Part shown: positions 56,052-64,000 of the stretch, piece by piece
Numbering within the stretch: the stretch's first letter is position 1
Layout of the letters: each line of letters starts with the position of its first letter
From: Azoarcus sp. Aa7
Lineage (GTDB): Bacteria; Pseudomonadota; Gammaproteobacteria; Burkholderiales; Rhodocyclaceae
Length of the DNA: 64,000 bases
Assembly (NCBI RefSeq): GCF_014822185.1
Contig: NZ_QVLR01000010.1
Location: 41,495-105,494, forward strand
Reading direction: 5' to 3'
Program-made: the position numbers and the translations under genes
The notes under the pieces: model-generated
The model's input: the letters and a program-made list of their open reading frames with translations, nothing else
Database searches by the model: none
Told to the model about the DNA's origin: nothing

Positions 56052-58135
56052 GCGGCGGGTCGTGGTTCCGCTCGCTGACGGTCGCGCACCGCACGCGCGG
56101 ACGGGTACGCTTCCGCTTCGCGTGCGCTCCCGGCACGCCCGCGGCGCCACTCGCGATCGAACGCGCGGCGGAAAACATCCCCGGCGTGCATGAGGCGCGG
56201 GTCAATCCGCGCGCGCATTCGCTGGTGCTGACTTTCGATCCCGCGGCAACCGGGGTCGAGGCCTTGCAGCAGGCCGTCGCGGCACTGCCGCCGCCGGGCG
56301 CGCGTGCTGCGCGCGCGAACACCGTCGACGCCGAGGGAGGTGCCGGGCCGCTGGTGGCCAGCCTCGCGACCCTGCTGGGCACCCCCTACCTGCCCGCGTC
56401 GGTGCAGTTGCCGGTCACGCTCGGCGCCGCGGCACCGCTCATCAAGCACGCCCTCGACGACTACCGCGACAACGGCATTTCCTCGCACGTGCTCGAGGCG
56501 CTGGCGGTGTCGATCTCGCTCGCGCGCGGCGACTTCAGCGCCGCCAACACCACGACCTTCATGCTCGCGCTCGGGGAGTACCTCGAAGACTCGATCGCGC
56601 GGCGCTCGGACGATCTGCTCAAGCACCTGCTGCGCCCGTCCAGCGACGAGATCTGGATCGTGCGTGACGGACAGGAAGTGCTCGTCCCCGCGGCCGAGGT
56701 GAGCGTCGGCGATACGGTGGTCGTCGGCACCGGCGCCGTGATCCCGGTCGACGGCACCGTGCTCGGCGGCGAAGGCACAGTGAACGAGGCCGCGATGACC
56801 GGCGAGAGCGTCGCGGTCGTGAAGGGGCGCGGCGACGCAGTGCTCTCGGGCACGCTGATCGAGGAAGGCCGGCTGCAGATCTACGCCGAGCAGGTGGGCA
56901 CGCGCACCGCCGCGGCGCGCATCGCCGACTACGTCGAACAGTCACTCACGGCGAAGAGCGAGGCGCAGCTCGGCGCGGCTCGCCTCGCCGACCGCCTGGT
57001 GCCCATCGTGCTCGGGCTGGCAGGTTCGACCTACCTGCTGTCGCGCGACTGGCGCCGCGCCGCCGCGGTGCTGCAGGCCGACTACTCGTGCGCGCTGAAA
57101 CTGGCGACGCCGGTCGCGTTCAAGTCGGCGATGTACCGTGCCGGGCGCTCGGGCATCCTCGTGAAGGGTGCGAGCGCGCTGGAGCGGCTGGCCGACGCCG
57201 ACACCTTCGTCTTCGACAAGACCGGCACGCTCACGGCCGGCCGGCTCGCGGTCACCGACTCGGTGACCTTCGACCCCAGCTTCACCGCCGACGACCTGAT
57301 CTGCCTCGCCGCATCGGTCGAGGAGCATTACTTCCACCCCCTTGCGCTGGCGGTCGTCGCGGCGGCGAAGGAGATCTCCGGCAAGCACTTCGATCACCAG
57401 GAAGTGCAGTTCATCGTCGCGCACGGCGTCGCCAGCGTGATCGACGGCCGGCGCATCGTCGTCGGCTCGCGCCACTTCATCGAGGACGACGAGAAGATCG
57501 ATGTCTCGGCGCACATCGAAACGATCGACCGCCTGTACCGCGAGGGCAAGACGCTGCTGTACATCGGCTTCGGCGGCACGCTGCTGGGCGTGCTGGCACT
57601 GAAGGACGAAGTACGGGCCAACACCGCCACGACCATCGCCCGGCTGCGCGGACTGGGCGCCAAACGAATCCTGATGCTGACCGGCGACCACCACGAACGC
57701 GCCGCCGAGCTCGCCGCGGAGCTGGGCCTCGACGCCTTCCATGCCGAACTGCTGCCCGAGCAGAAGGCGCACATCGTCGAGGAGCTGGGCCGGCAGGGCG
57801 CGCGCATCGCCTTCATCGGCGACGGCATCAACGATGCCCCCGCGCTCGCCGGCGCCCACGTCGGCGTCGCGATGCAGAAGGGTGCCGATATCGCCCGCCT
57901 GACCGCCGACGTCGCCCTGCTGGAGGACGACATCGGCTGTGTTGCCGACGCCAAGGCGCTCGCGCAGGCGACGATGAAGCGCATTCGCAACAACTACCGC
58001 CTGACCGTCGGACTCAACACCGCGATCCTCGGCGCGGCGGCGATCGGCGTGCTGTCGCCGGTGACGACGGCGATGCTGCACAACGGCAGCACGATCGCGA
58101 TCCTGCTCAATGCGCTGCGCGGCCGCTCGGCCTGA
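56048..58135 (+). CDS. P1B-type ATPase, P1B-6/FezB-like
   Basis: A 695-residue P-type metal ATPase. In place of a CxxC metal-binding domain the N-terminus carries Arg-rich AHRTRGRVRFRFA (about 13-25). Conserved parts are AMTGES (actuator), FDKTGTLT with phosphorylated Asp390, LTGDHHERA and GDGINDAPAL (hinge). The membrane metal-site motif is DYSCALKLATP (Cys348), where classical copper or zinc pumps have CPC. This combination is characteristic of the P1B-6 group that includes FezB, the ATPase of ferrosomes. Expected role: iron transport into a membrane compartment. Last gene of the operon; ATG at 56048. Confidence 0.88.
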   Translation: MSGGSWFRSLTVAHRTRGRVRFRFACAPGTPAAPLAIERAAENIPGVHEARVNPRAHSLVLTFDPAATGVEALQQAVAALPPPGARAARANTVDAEGGAGPLVASLATLLGTPYLPASVQLPVTLGAAAPLIKHALDDYRDNGISSHVLEALAVSISLARGDFSAANTTTFMLALGEYLEDSIARRSDDLLKHLLRPSSDEIWIVRDGQEVLVPAAEVSVGDTVVVGTGAVIPVDGTVLGGEGTVNEAAMTGESVAVVKGRGDAVLSGTLIEEGRLQIYAEQVGTRTAAARIADYVEQSLTAKSEAQLGAARLADRLVPIVLGLAGSTYLLSRDWRRAAAVLQADYSCALKLATPVAFKSAMYRAGRSGILVKGASALERLADADTFVFDKTGTLTAGRLAVTDSVTFDPSFTADDLICLAASVEEHYFHPLALAVVAAAKEISGKHFDHQEVQFIVAHGVASVIDGRRIVVGSRHFIEDDEKIDVSAHIETIDRLYREGKTLLYIGFGGTLLGVLALKDEVRANTATTIARLRGLGAKRILMLTGDHHERAAELAAELGLDAFHAELLPEQKAHIVEELGRQGARIAFIGDGINDAPALAGAHVGVAMQKGADIARLTADVALLEDDIGCVADAKALAQATMKRIRNNYRLTVGLNTAILGAAAIGVLSPVTTAMLHNGSTIAILLNALRGRSA

Positions 58136-58150
58136 GGCCCGGAAGTCCGC

Positions 58151-59380
58151 GTGACCATCCCCACCCACCGGATGTTGCCGCCCCTTGCGATGCTTCACCG
58201 CCTGCTCGCCTTCGCGCTCGCGCTGTCGTGTTTAGCTGCACTGCCGGTCCGCGCAGGAGCGGCACCGCAGCAATGGCAGGGCGCCGCGTTCGCCGGCGAC
58301 CGGGATGCCCTGGGGAAACTTGCCGCGGCCGGGGCCAAGGTCGTCCGCGTCTATGGCGAAGCCGACGCGTGGGTGCTCGACGAGGCGCAACGCCTCGGCC
58401 TGCGCGTGGTGATGGGCCTGTCGATCGCGTATCCGCGCGACGCCGACGCGCTGCGCGCGCAGGAGCAGGCCATCCGCCGCTTCGTCGAACGCCACCGCAA
58501 GCATCCTGCGCTGCTCGCCTGGGGGGTGGGCAACGAGGTCGAAACCGGCGCAGCCGACCCCTTGCCGACGTGGCGCGAGATCGATCGTCTCGCGCGCATC
58601 ATCAAGACGATCGACCCCGCGCACCCGACCCTGATGGTCGTCGTCGATGGCGGCATCGAACGCCTGAAGCTGCTCGCCACCTGCTGCGCGAACGTCGATC
58701 TGCTGGGCATCAACGCCTATGCGGGGGCGGCATACACCCTGCCGCAGCGCGTGCGCGACGCCGGCATCACGAAACCGGTCGTCATCGGCGAACTCGGGCC
58801 GCTGGGCCAGTGGCAGGCCGGGACAAAGCCGTGGGGCGCGCCGGTCGAGCCCACCAGCAGCGAGAAGGCCGCGTTCTTTCGCGACGTGCTCGCCTTCCTG
58901 CGCACACAGCCGCAGATCGCGGGCGCCTTTCCCTTCCTGTGGGGGGCGAAGCAGGAGCAGACCGAGACCTGGCACGGCCTGCTGCTCGCGGACGGCAGCC
59001 TCACGGCGATGAGCGACGCGCTGGCGCAGGCGTGGGGCAAGCCCGTCACGGAGCCTGCGCCGGCCATCCGCGGCATCGGCATCGCGGCGGACGCATTCGC
59101 GCCGGGCCAGGAAGTGTCGGCCGGCGTGGATGCTGCATCTTTCGATGGGTCCGCCCTGCGCACCGAGTGGAAAGTGCTGGCCGAAGCGACCGACTTGCGC
59201 GGGGGCAGCGGCATCGAGACGCCCCCGGCGCGCATCGCGGTACCCGTGCTGCACGCCGACGCGGCCGGCGTGCGCTTCCTCGCCCCGCAGCGGCCGGGCG
59301 CCTACCGCCTCTTCATCACGATCCGCGACCGCCAAGGCAAGGCGGCCACCGCGAACCTGCCCTTCCTCGTGCGCGATTGA
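58151..59380 (+). CDS. Exported glycoside hydrolase-like TIM-barrel protein
   Basis: A 409-residue protein with a Sec signal (core LLAFALALSCLAAL). The TIM-barrel domain has the acid/base Glu in AWGVGNEVET (about 120) and the nucleophile candidate Glu in VVIGELGPLG (about 210), as in clan GH-A (GH2/GH5-type). The C-terminal 90 residues are beta-rich. Start is GTG 58151 or ATG 58172/58190; the last gives the shortest signal peptide. Only 15 bases from the ATPase gene, but function looks unrelated. Substrate unknown. Confidence 0.75.
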   Translation: MTIPTHRMLPPLAMLHRLLAFALALSCLAALPVRAGAAPQQWQGAAFAGDRDALGKLAAAGAKVVRVYGEADAWVLDEAQRLGLRVVMGLSIAYPRDADALRAQEQAIRRFVERHRKHPALLAWGVGNEVETGAADPLPTWREIDRLARIIKTIDPAHPTLMVVVDGGIERLKLLATCCANVDLLGINAYAGAAYTLPQRVRDAGITKPVVIGELGPLGQWQAGTKPWGAPVEPTSSEKAAFFRDVLAFLRTQPQIAGAFPFLWGAKQEQTETWHGLLLADGSLTAMSDALAQAWGKPVTEPAPAIRGIGIAADAFAPGQEVSAGVDAASFDGSALRTEWKVLAEATDLRGGSGIETPPARIAVPVLHADAAGVRFLAPQRPGAYRLFITIRDRQGKAATANLPFLVRD

Positions 59381-59450
59381 CCGGGAGCAGCGCAGCGAAT
59401 CCCGCCACGCGGCGGCAGGGCGGGCAAGCAGGCCGACGCCCCGGACGACC

Positions 59451-59469
59451 GGCGGGATTTCATCCCGCC
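59451..59469. terminator. Hairpin between convergent genes
   Basis: GGCGGGAT/ATCCCGCC with a TTC loop, between the glycoside hydrolase-like gene and the convergent U32 gene. There is no clear T-run, so terminator function is tentative. Confidence 0.4.
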
Positions 59470-59485
59470 CTTCGGACGGCCCCAC

Positions 59486-61390
59486 TCACCCCGCCGCGGA
59501 CCGTTCCCCATTGCCGGTCACACGCCGGCCGACCACGTGCATCTCGCACTTCTTGCAGTCGAAGCGCAGCGTCAGCGGCTCGCGCACGACGCGCTCGCCG
59601 TCCGCGCGCTCCTGCCACAGCGTCATCGGCTCGGGGCGGATGCCCTTCACCTGCTTCGGACACAGGTTGAAGCTGTAGCGCAGGCAGTGCTTGGTGATCA
59701 TCAACGACACGAGCCCGTCTTCGTGGTTCGCCTCGAAGGCGTCGGCGATCAGTTCGACGCCGTGTTTGCGGTAGAAGTCGCGCGCGCGGGCGTTGAAGAC
59801 GTTGCCGAGGTAGTTCAGCGAAGTGTCCGGATAGCGCGCGGGCGGATCGACGGGAAGCGCACGCGGCGGGCGCCGCCAGCCCGCGGCACGCGCGGCGGTG
59901 AGCGCCTCGACCGCAGCACGGCGCAGCGCGTTGAGCTGCCCGACCGGCACGAACCAGGGCTGCGCCGTGTCGATTGTCACATCGTCGGCAGCCGCGACGA
60001 ACAGCGTGCCGCCGAGCTTCGCGAGACTGTCGCGCAGCGTCGTCAGCGCGCGCACCGGGTCGCGCGCACCGGCCTTGTCGCAGGCGAGCGTGGCCGTCGC
60101 GGAGATGCCGGTTTCGTCGCTGATCGTCAGCGCCAGTCCGTCCGCCGCGTCGGCAAGACGCAGTCCGACCTGCACGCGACGTTCGGCCGACTTGCCCGCG
60201 AGCTGCTTCTCGAACGCGTGATCGACGTTGCGATACAGCGTCGCGCCGCTCACGAGCCCCTGCGGCAGGTCGACGAGCTGGATCCTGTTGTCATCGACGC
60301 GATTGACGCGCGCGCCCAGCAACTCGCCCGCGGCGTTGAACCACGCCAGGCCGTCGCCGTTGGCGAGCGGTTCGGCCGCATCGACGGTGACGAAGCGCCC
60401 GCTCACGCCCAGCACGCGCCCGACCGGGGCGCCGACGAACTTGGGCGACTCGAAGGACTCGATGTCGCCGTGGCGGCCATTCACGAAGTAGTCCGTGCTG
60501 CCGCGATTGAAGGTCTTGTCCGGCCGCGGCGCAAAGGTGAAGGTCGAACGGCCCGCCGAACTGCGTGCGAGTTCCGGCCGAGCTTCGAGGATGCGGTCCA
60601 GCTCCTGACGGTAGTGCGCCGTCACGTTCTTCACGTAGGCCAGGTCCTTCAGCCGGCCTTCGATCTTGAACGAGCGGATACCGGCGTCGATCAGCGCGTC
60701 GAGGTTCGCCGTCTGGTCGTTGTCCTTCAGCGACAGCAGATGCCGGCGATCGGCCACCGGCGTGCCGTCCGCGTCCTTCAGCGACCACGGCAGGCGGCAC
60801 ATCTGCGCGCATTCGCCGCGGTTCGCGCTGCGTCCGGTGAAGGCGTGGCTGATCGTGCACTGTCCCGAGTAGCTGACGCACAGCGCACCGTGGATAAAGA
60901 ACTCCAGCGCGCAGCGCTCGCGGTCGGTGGCGTCGGCGATCGCACGGATCTGGCCCAGGTCGAGCTCGCGCGCCAGCACGATCTGCGAGAAGCCCACGTC
61001 CTGCAGGAAGCGCGCCTTCGCCGGCGTGCGGATGTCGCATTGCGTGCTCGCGTGCAGCTGGATCGGCGGCAGGTCCAGCTCCAGCAGGCCCATGTCCTGC
61101 ACGATCAGCGCATCGACCCCGGCCTCGTGTGCCTGGATGACCACCTTGCGTGCGTCTTCCAGCTCGTCGTCGCGCAGGATGGTGTTGAGCGCCAACAGCA
61201 CGCGCGCCGAATAGCGGTGCGCGTGCGCGGCGAGCGCGGCGATGTCCGCCATGCTGTTGCCGGCAGAGGCACGCGCGCCGAAGGACGGCCCGCCGATATA
61301 CACGGCGTCGGCCCCGTGCCCGATGGCGGCGACGCCGGATTCGAGGTTGCGGGCAGGAGCGAGAAGTTCGAGGGCGAAGGCGTGCGACAT
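59486..61390 (-). CDS. rlhA: U32 family protein, RlhA-type 23S rRNA hydroxylase
   Basis: A 634-residue protein. Peptidase U32 core at about 1-300 (ALELLAPARNLESGVAAI, GGPSFGARASAGN, FIHGALCVSYSGQC, NRGECAQMCRLPW). A DUF3656-like C-terminal half ends in cysteine-containing YSFNLCPKQ and DCKKCEMHVVG. Length and the C-terminal domain fit RlhA (E. coli YdcP), which hydroxylates C2501 of 23S rRNA, and not the shorter tRNA enzyme TrhP. The cysteines probably bind Fe-S. ATG at 61390. Confidence 0.85.
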   Translation of the reverse strand: MSHAFALELLAPARNLESGVAAIGHGADAVYIGGPSFGARASAGNSMADIAALAAHAHRYSARVLLALNTILRDDELEDARKVVIQAHEAGVDALIVQDMGLLELDLPPIQLHASTQCDIRTPAKARFLQDVGFSQIVLARELDLGQIRAIADATDRERCALEFFIHGALCVSYSGQCTISHAFTGRSANRGECAQMCRLPWSLKDADGTPVADRRHLLSLKDNDQTANLDALIDAGIRSFKIEGRLKDLAYVKNVTAHYRQELDRILEARPELARSSAGRSTFTFAPRPDKTFNRGSTDYFVNGRHGDIESFESPKFVGAPVGRVLGVSGRFVTVDAAEPLANGDGLAWFNAAGELLGARVNRVDDNRIQLVDLPQGLVSGATLYRNVDHAFEKQLAGKSAERRVQVGLRLADAADGLALTISDETGISATATLACDKAGARDPVRALTTLRDSLAKLGGTLFVAAADDVTIDTAQPWFVPVGQLNALRRAAVEALTAARAAGWRRPPRALPVDPPARYPDTSLNYLGNVFNARARDFYRKHGVELIADAFEANHEDGLVSLMITKHCLRYSFNLCPKQVKGIRPEPMTLWQERADGERVVREPLTLRFDCKKCEMHVVGRRVTGNGERSAAG

Positions 61391-61665
61391 CGGGAAAACC
61401 GGGCGAATCGAAGGGGTGCCCGGCGTATCGCGGACGGCTCCGAATAATAGGCCTTTTCCCGCCGCGCCGTCTCTGATCGCACACCCCGGCGGACGCAGTA
61501 ACAAATCGTCACATTCCGTGAAATGCTTCACACCAAGCGCCGCACCCCCTGTACCTCCGGCCAATACCTTCCGATCGACCTCCGGGCTACTCTGTTACCA
61601 AGTGTAAAAGGATTCCCGCGCAGCCGCCCCGGCGGCTTCGCCAGACGATCAGAGGAGCAGGGAAA

Positions 61666-64000
61666 ATGGCACAAGCGATTGCGGTAGTCGTGGCGGTCAC
61701 GGGCAGGGCATTTGCGCGCGATGTGAAAGGCAACCTGCGTCCGCTCAAGGCGGGTGACACGCTGCAGGAAGGCGAAGTGGTCATCACGATGTCCGGTGGC
61801 AATGTCGAACTGGCAATGTCGGACGGTGCGCCGATGACGGTCACGGCAGACCAGATCGTGACCCTGACCGCGGAGGTGTCCGCGACGACCCGTCCGGGCC
61901 GCGAGGATGCCCAAGTCTCGCAGGGTACCGTCGACCAGGTGATCCAGGCCCTTGAACGGGGCGGCAACCTCGACGACCTCGAAGCCCCTGCGGCCGGTCT
62001 GGCCGGCGGCGGCGGCGGCGACGGCAACAGCTTCGTGCGCCTGCTGCGGATCGCGGAGGGAGTCAGCCCGCTCGAATTCGACTATGCGCAGGAGGCGGCA
62101 GCCCTCCTCGAACCGGAAGAACCGGCGCCGATCACCGAGGAGGCGGTGCCCCTCGGCACGACGATCACGCTCGGCGACATCACGGTGTTCGAAGGCACGG
62201 GCACGGCGACGATCACCGCGACCGTCAACAACCCGGTCACCGGCAGTGACCTCGTCATCACGCTGAGCAACGGCGCGATCATCGTCATCCCGGTCGGCTC
62301 GACCACCGGAACCTCGACGCCCTTCCCGATCCAGGGCGAAGACCCCTACATCGACGCCGAAACCTTCCCGGTCTCGGTCGTCGACACCAGCGGCAGCGAC
62401 TTCGGCACGGTCTCCCCGACCGGCCCGGCCACCGTGGTGGTGAACGACACGATCGACCAGACCAACTCCTCGCTCACCGTCACGATCGAGGCGGCCCCGT
62501 CATTCACCGAGGACGGCACCACCCTCACATACGTCGTCACGCTCAACGCCGCCGTGCGTCCGGGCGACGATCCGGTTACGATCACCTTCACCGATCTCGC
62601 CGGCAACACGCAGACGATCACCATCAGCGAAGGCACGAGCGCCTCGCTCGCGGTCCCGATTCCCGAATCGCTGTTCGAGGACGTCTACAAGGAAGCGGAC
62701 GCAGTGCTGCCGGTCGCGACCAATGTCGCGCTCTCGGGCGGCTCCAACTTCGAAGCCCTCAACCCGCCCACGGTCGGCAACGTGACTCTGGTCGACACCA
62801 TCGACACGACCACGGTCACGCTCAATGCCTCGAGCGAGGTATCGGAACTGGGTGGCGCGGTCACATACACCGCCTCCGTGACCAGCGCGCCGCTGGGTAC
62901 CCCGTTGGAACTCACGCTATCGAATGGCGCAGTGATCGTGATCCCGGTCGGCAGCCTTGAAGGCTCGACCAGCGTCACGCTCACCGAATCCGAACTCGAT
63001 GCGATCGCCGGCGACACCGTGACGGTAACGGTCACCAGCGCCACCGGCGGCACCTATGAAGCTCTCGACACTTCCGACGATGCGATCACCCGCATCGACA
63101 GGATCATCAATGTCGACGGCGATACGATCACGGTGAACGAAGCAGCTCTTGTCGGCGAAGGCGGCACGCTCACGCCGACCACGGTCAGCGGCAGCTTCGT
63201 GATCACCGCGCCCGATGGCGTCGGATCGCTCACGATCCAGAATCTTACGATCGGAGACATGCAAGTCATCGTCGACGGAGTGTTCACGCCAACGTCGGCC
63301 ACCACCCCGCTCGGCAATACGCTGTCGGTTACCGCTTTCGATCCGGCTACCGGCACGATCACTTACAGCTACACGCTGAACGCTGCCGAGACGCATACTC
63401 AGCCCGCCAACGATACCGAGCTGGTCGAACAGTTCGGGGTCGTTGCGACTGACGGCGACCCGGTGGATCCGAACATCGCGACGACGCAGCTGACGGTGAC
63501 GATTGTGGACGATGTGCCGGTCGCCTCGATCACGGCAGCCAGCGAGGCCAGCCTAGCTGTCGACGAAACGGGCGGCGTCAATGTACCCGATGATGCATCG
63601 CCTGCCGGAACACTCGGGCAGGCCACGATCAGCGCCGCAAACCTGTACTCCAACACCACCGACTTCGGTGCAGACGGTCCAAGCACTTCCGGCGCCACCG
63701 CCTATTCGCTGGTGTTCGATGCGGGCAACACCGCCACCGGCCTCACCGATACGCTGTCCGGACAGGCCATCGTCCTCGTCGATAACGGCGGCGTCATCGA
63801 GGGTCGCACCACCACCGGCAACGATCTCGTCTTCACCGTCAGCATCAATGCCTCCGGCGACGTCACCCTCACCCAGTATCGCGCCATCGTCCATAACGAT
63901 TCCGGCGATCCGGACGAAGCCGGCTCTTCGGCCGCCTTCCTCTCCGGCAGCTCCCTCGCCGTGCGCGTGACCGTCACCGACGGTGACGGCGACACCGATA
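61666..64000 (+). CDS. Giant LapA-like adhesin, N-terminal 778 codons (runs off the window)
   Basis: Biofilm adhesin of the LapA/BapA class. The N-terminal retention module (1-105) is followed by Pro108-Ala-Ala-Gly111, matching the TAAG/PAAG cleavage site of the periplasmic protease LapG. A Gly-rich stretch and SFVRLLRIAEG come next. From about residue 165 come immunoglobulin-like repeats of roughly 100-120 residues, each with NGAxIVIPVGS-type strands and Asp-rich Ca-binding turns. No signal peptide: such proteins use type I secretion. ATG at 61666 follows AGAGGAGCAGGGAAA. No stop before the window end. lapBCE, lapD and lapG are not in view. Confidence 0.92.
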   Translation, partial: MAQAIAVVVAVTGRAFARDVKGNLRPLKAGDTLQEGEVVITMSGGNVELAMSDGAPMTVTADQIVTLTAEVSATTRPGREDAQVSQGTVDQVIQALERGGNLDDLEAPAAGLAGGGGGDGNSFVRLLRIAEGVSPLEFDYAQEAAALLEPEEPAPITEEAVPLGTTITLGDITVFEGTGTATITATVNNPVTGSDLVITLSNGAIIVIPVGSTTGTSTPFPIQGEDPYIDAETFPVSVVDTSGSDFGTVSPTGPATVVVNDTIDQTNSSLTVTIEAAPSFTEDGTTLTYVVTLNAAVRPGDDPVTITFTDLAGNTQTITISEGTSASLAVPIPESLFEDVYKEADAVLPVATNVALSGGSNFEALNPPTVGNVTLVDTIDTTTVTLNASSEVSELGGAVTYTASVTSAPLGTPLELTLSNGAVIVIPVGSLEGSTSVTLTESELDAIAGDTVTVTVTSATGGTYEALDTSDDAITRIDRIINVDGDTITVNEAALVGEGGTLTPTTVSGSFVITAPDGVGSLTIQNLTIGDMQVIVDGVFTPTSATTPLGNTLSVTAFDPATGTITYSYTLNAAETHTQPANDTELVEQFGVVATDGDPVDPNIATTQLTVTIVDDVPVASITAASEASLAVDETGGVNVPDDASPAGTLGQATISAANLYSNTTDFGADGPSTSGATAYSLVFDAGNTATGLTDTLSGQAIVLVDNGGVIEGRTTTGNDLVFTVSINASGDVTLTQYRAIVHNDSGDPDEAGSSAAFLSGSSLAVRVTVTDGDGDTD

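Noticed and set aside
56048..58135. Simple copper- or zinc-exporting P-type ATPase
   Set aside because: No CPC motif and no CxxC metal-binding domain. The Arg-rich N-terminus and Tyr-Ser-Cys motif point to a different subgroup.

Overview
The window is about 64 kb of gene-dense, high-GC DNA. Gene content and protein sequence suggest a betaproteobacterium of the Rhodocyclales (Azoarcus/Aromatoleum/Thauera-like). Indicators are a class I PHA synthase, frdABCD, a LiuR-type MerR regulator, an SAH riboswitch before ahcY, and Proteobacterial RapZ, RuvC and YebC. I see no tRNA, rRNA, insertion sequence or CRISPR array. Nearly all of the DNA has the composition of a core chromosome.

Layout. 0-5 kb (minus strand): xerC, a DUF484 gene and dapF, then two overlapping LpxL/HtrB-type acyltransferase genes. 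4.7-6 kb: metK behind a sigma-70 promoter and a leader that folds like a SAM-II-class pseudoknot aptamer followed by a terminator. 6.3-10.6 kb: a membrane histidine kinase, a LuxR-type response regulator and a large glycine-rich protein with a type I secretion-like C-terminus. 10.7-12.8 kb: a P460-type cytochrome, infA (apparently starting at AUC), a cold-shock gene and a lipoprotein. 12.8-15.3 kb: SAH riboswitch, ahcY and metF. 15.3-22.6 kb: a soluble CZB chemoreceptor, a DUF1326/DUF2182 pair, a DMT permease, a HerA-like ATPase and yebC.

22.7-32.4 kb is a respiratory block. On the minus strand lie frdABCD, a haem-binding ethylbenzene-dehydrogenase-like cytochrome and a multihaem cytochrome c/cytochrome b fusion. 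A DctA C4-dicarboxylate carrier is nearby, so fumarate uptake and reduction sit together. 32.5-41 kb holds exported proteins, a GDSL autotransporter, ruvC, an AhpD-like protein, a Gx-transporter/NusG-II/rapZ overlapping set, an MBL hydrolase and two DUF1289 proteins. 40.7-49.8 kb is acyl-CoA metabolism: HMG-CoA lyase, enoyl-CoA hydratase, acyl-CoA dehydrogenase, thiolase, a GNAT-carbonic anhydrase fusion, a LiuR-like regulator with a perfect inverted-repeat operator, an MBL protein and phaC. It links branched-chain acyl-CoA breakdown to acetyl-CoA and PHA.

49.9-53.4 kb has a PIN protein, a BtuF-like protein and a Kup potassium transporter. 53.4-58.1 kb is the most interesting locus: a tight, mostly overlapping seven-gene operon. 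It has two HMA-like proteins without CxxC, a ferritin-like protein, three small membrane or Ala/Gly-rich proteins, and a P1B-type ATPase in which CPC is replaced by Tyr-Ser-Cys and an Arg-rich motif sits at the N-terminus. These traits match ferrosome (fez) iron-storage organelle clusters. The window ends with a secreted glycoside hydrolase-like protein, a U32 protein of the RlhA type, and the first 778 codons of a giant LapA-like adhesin with a probable LapG cleavage site.
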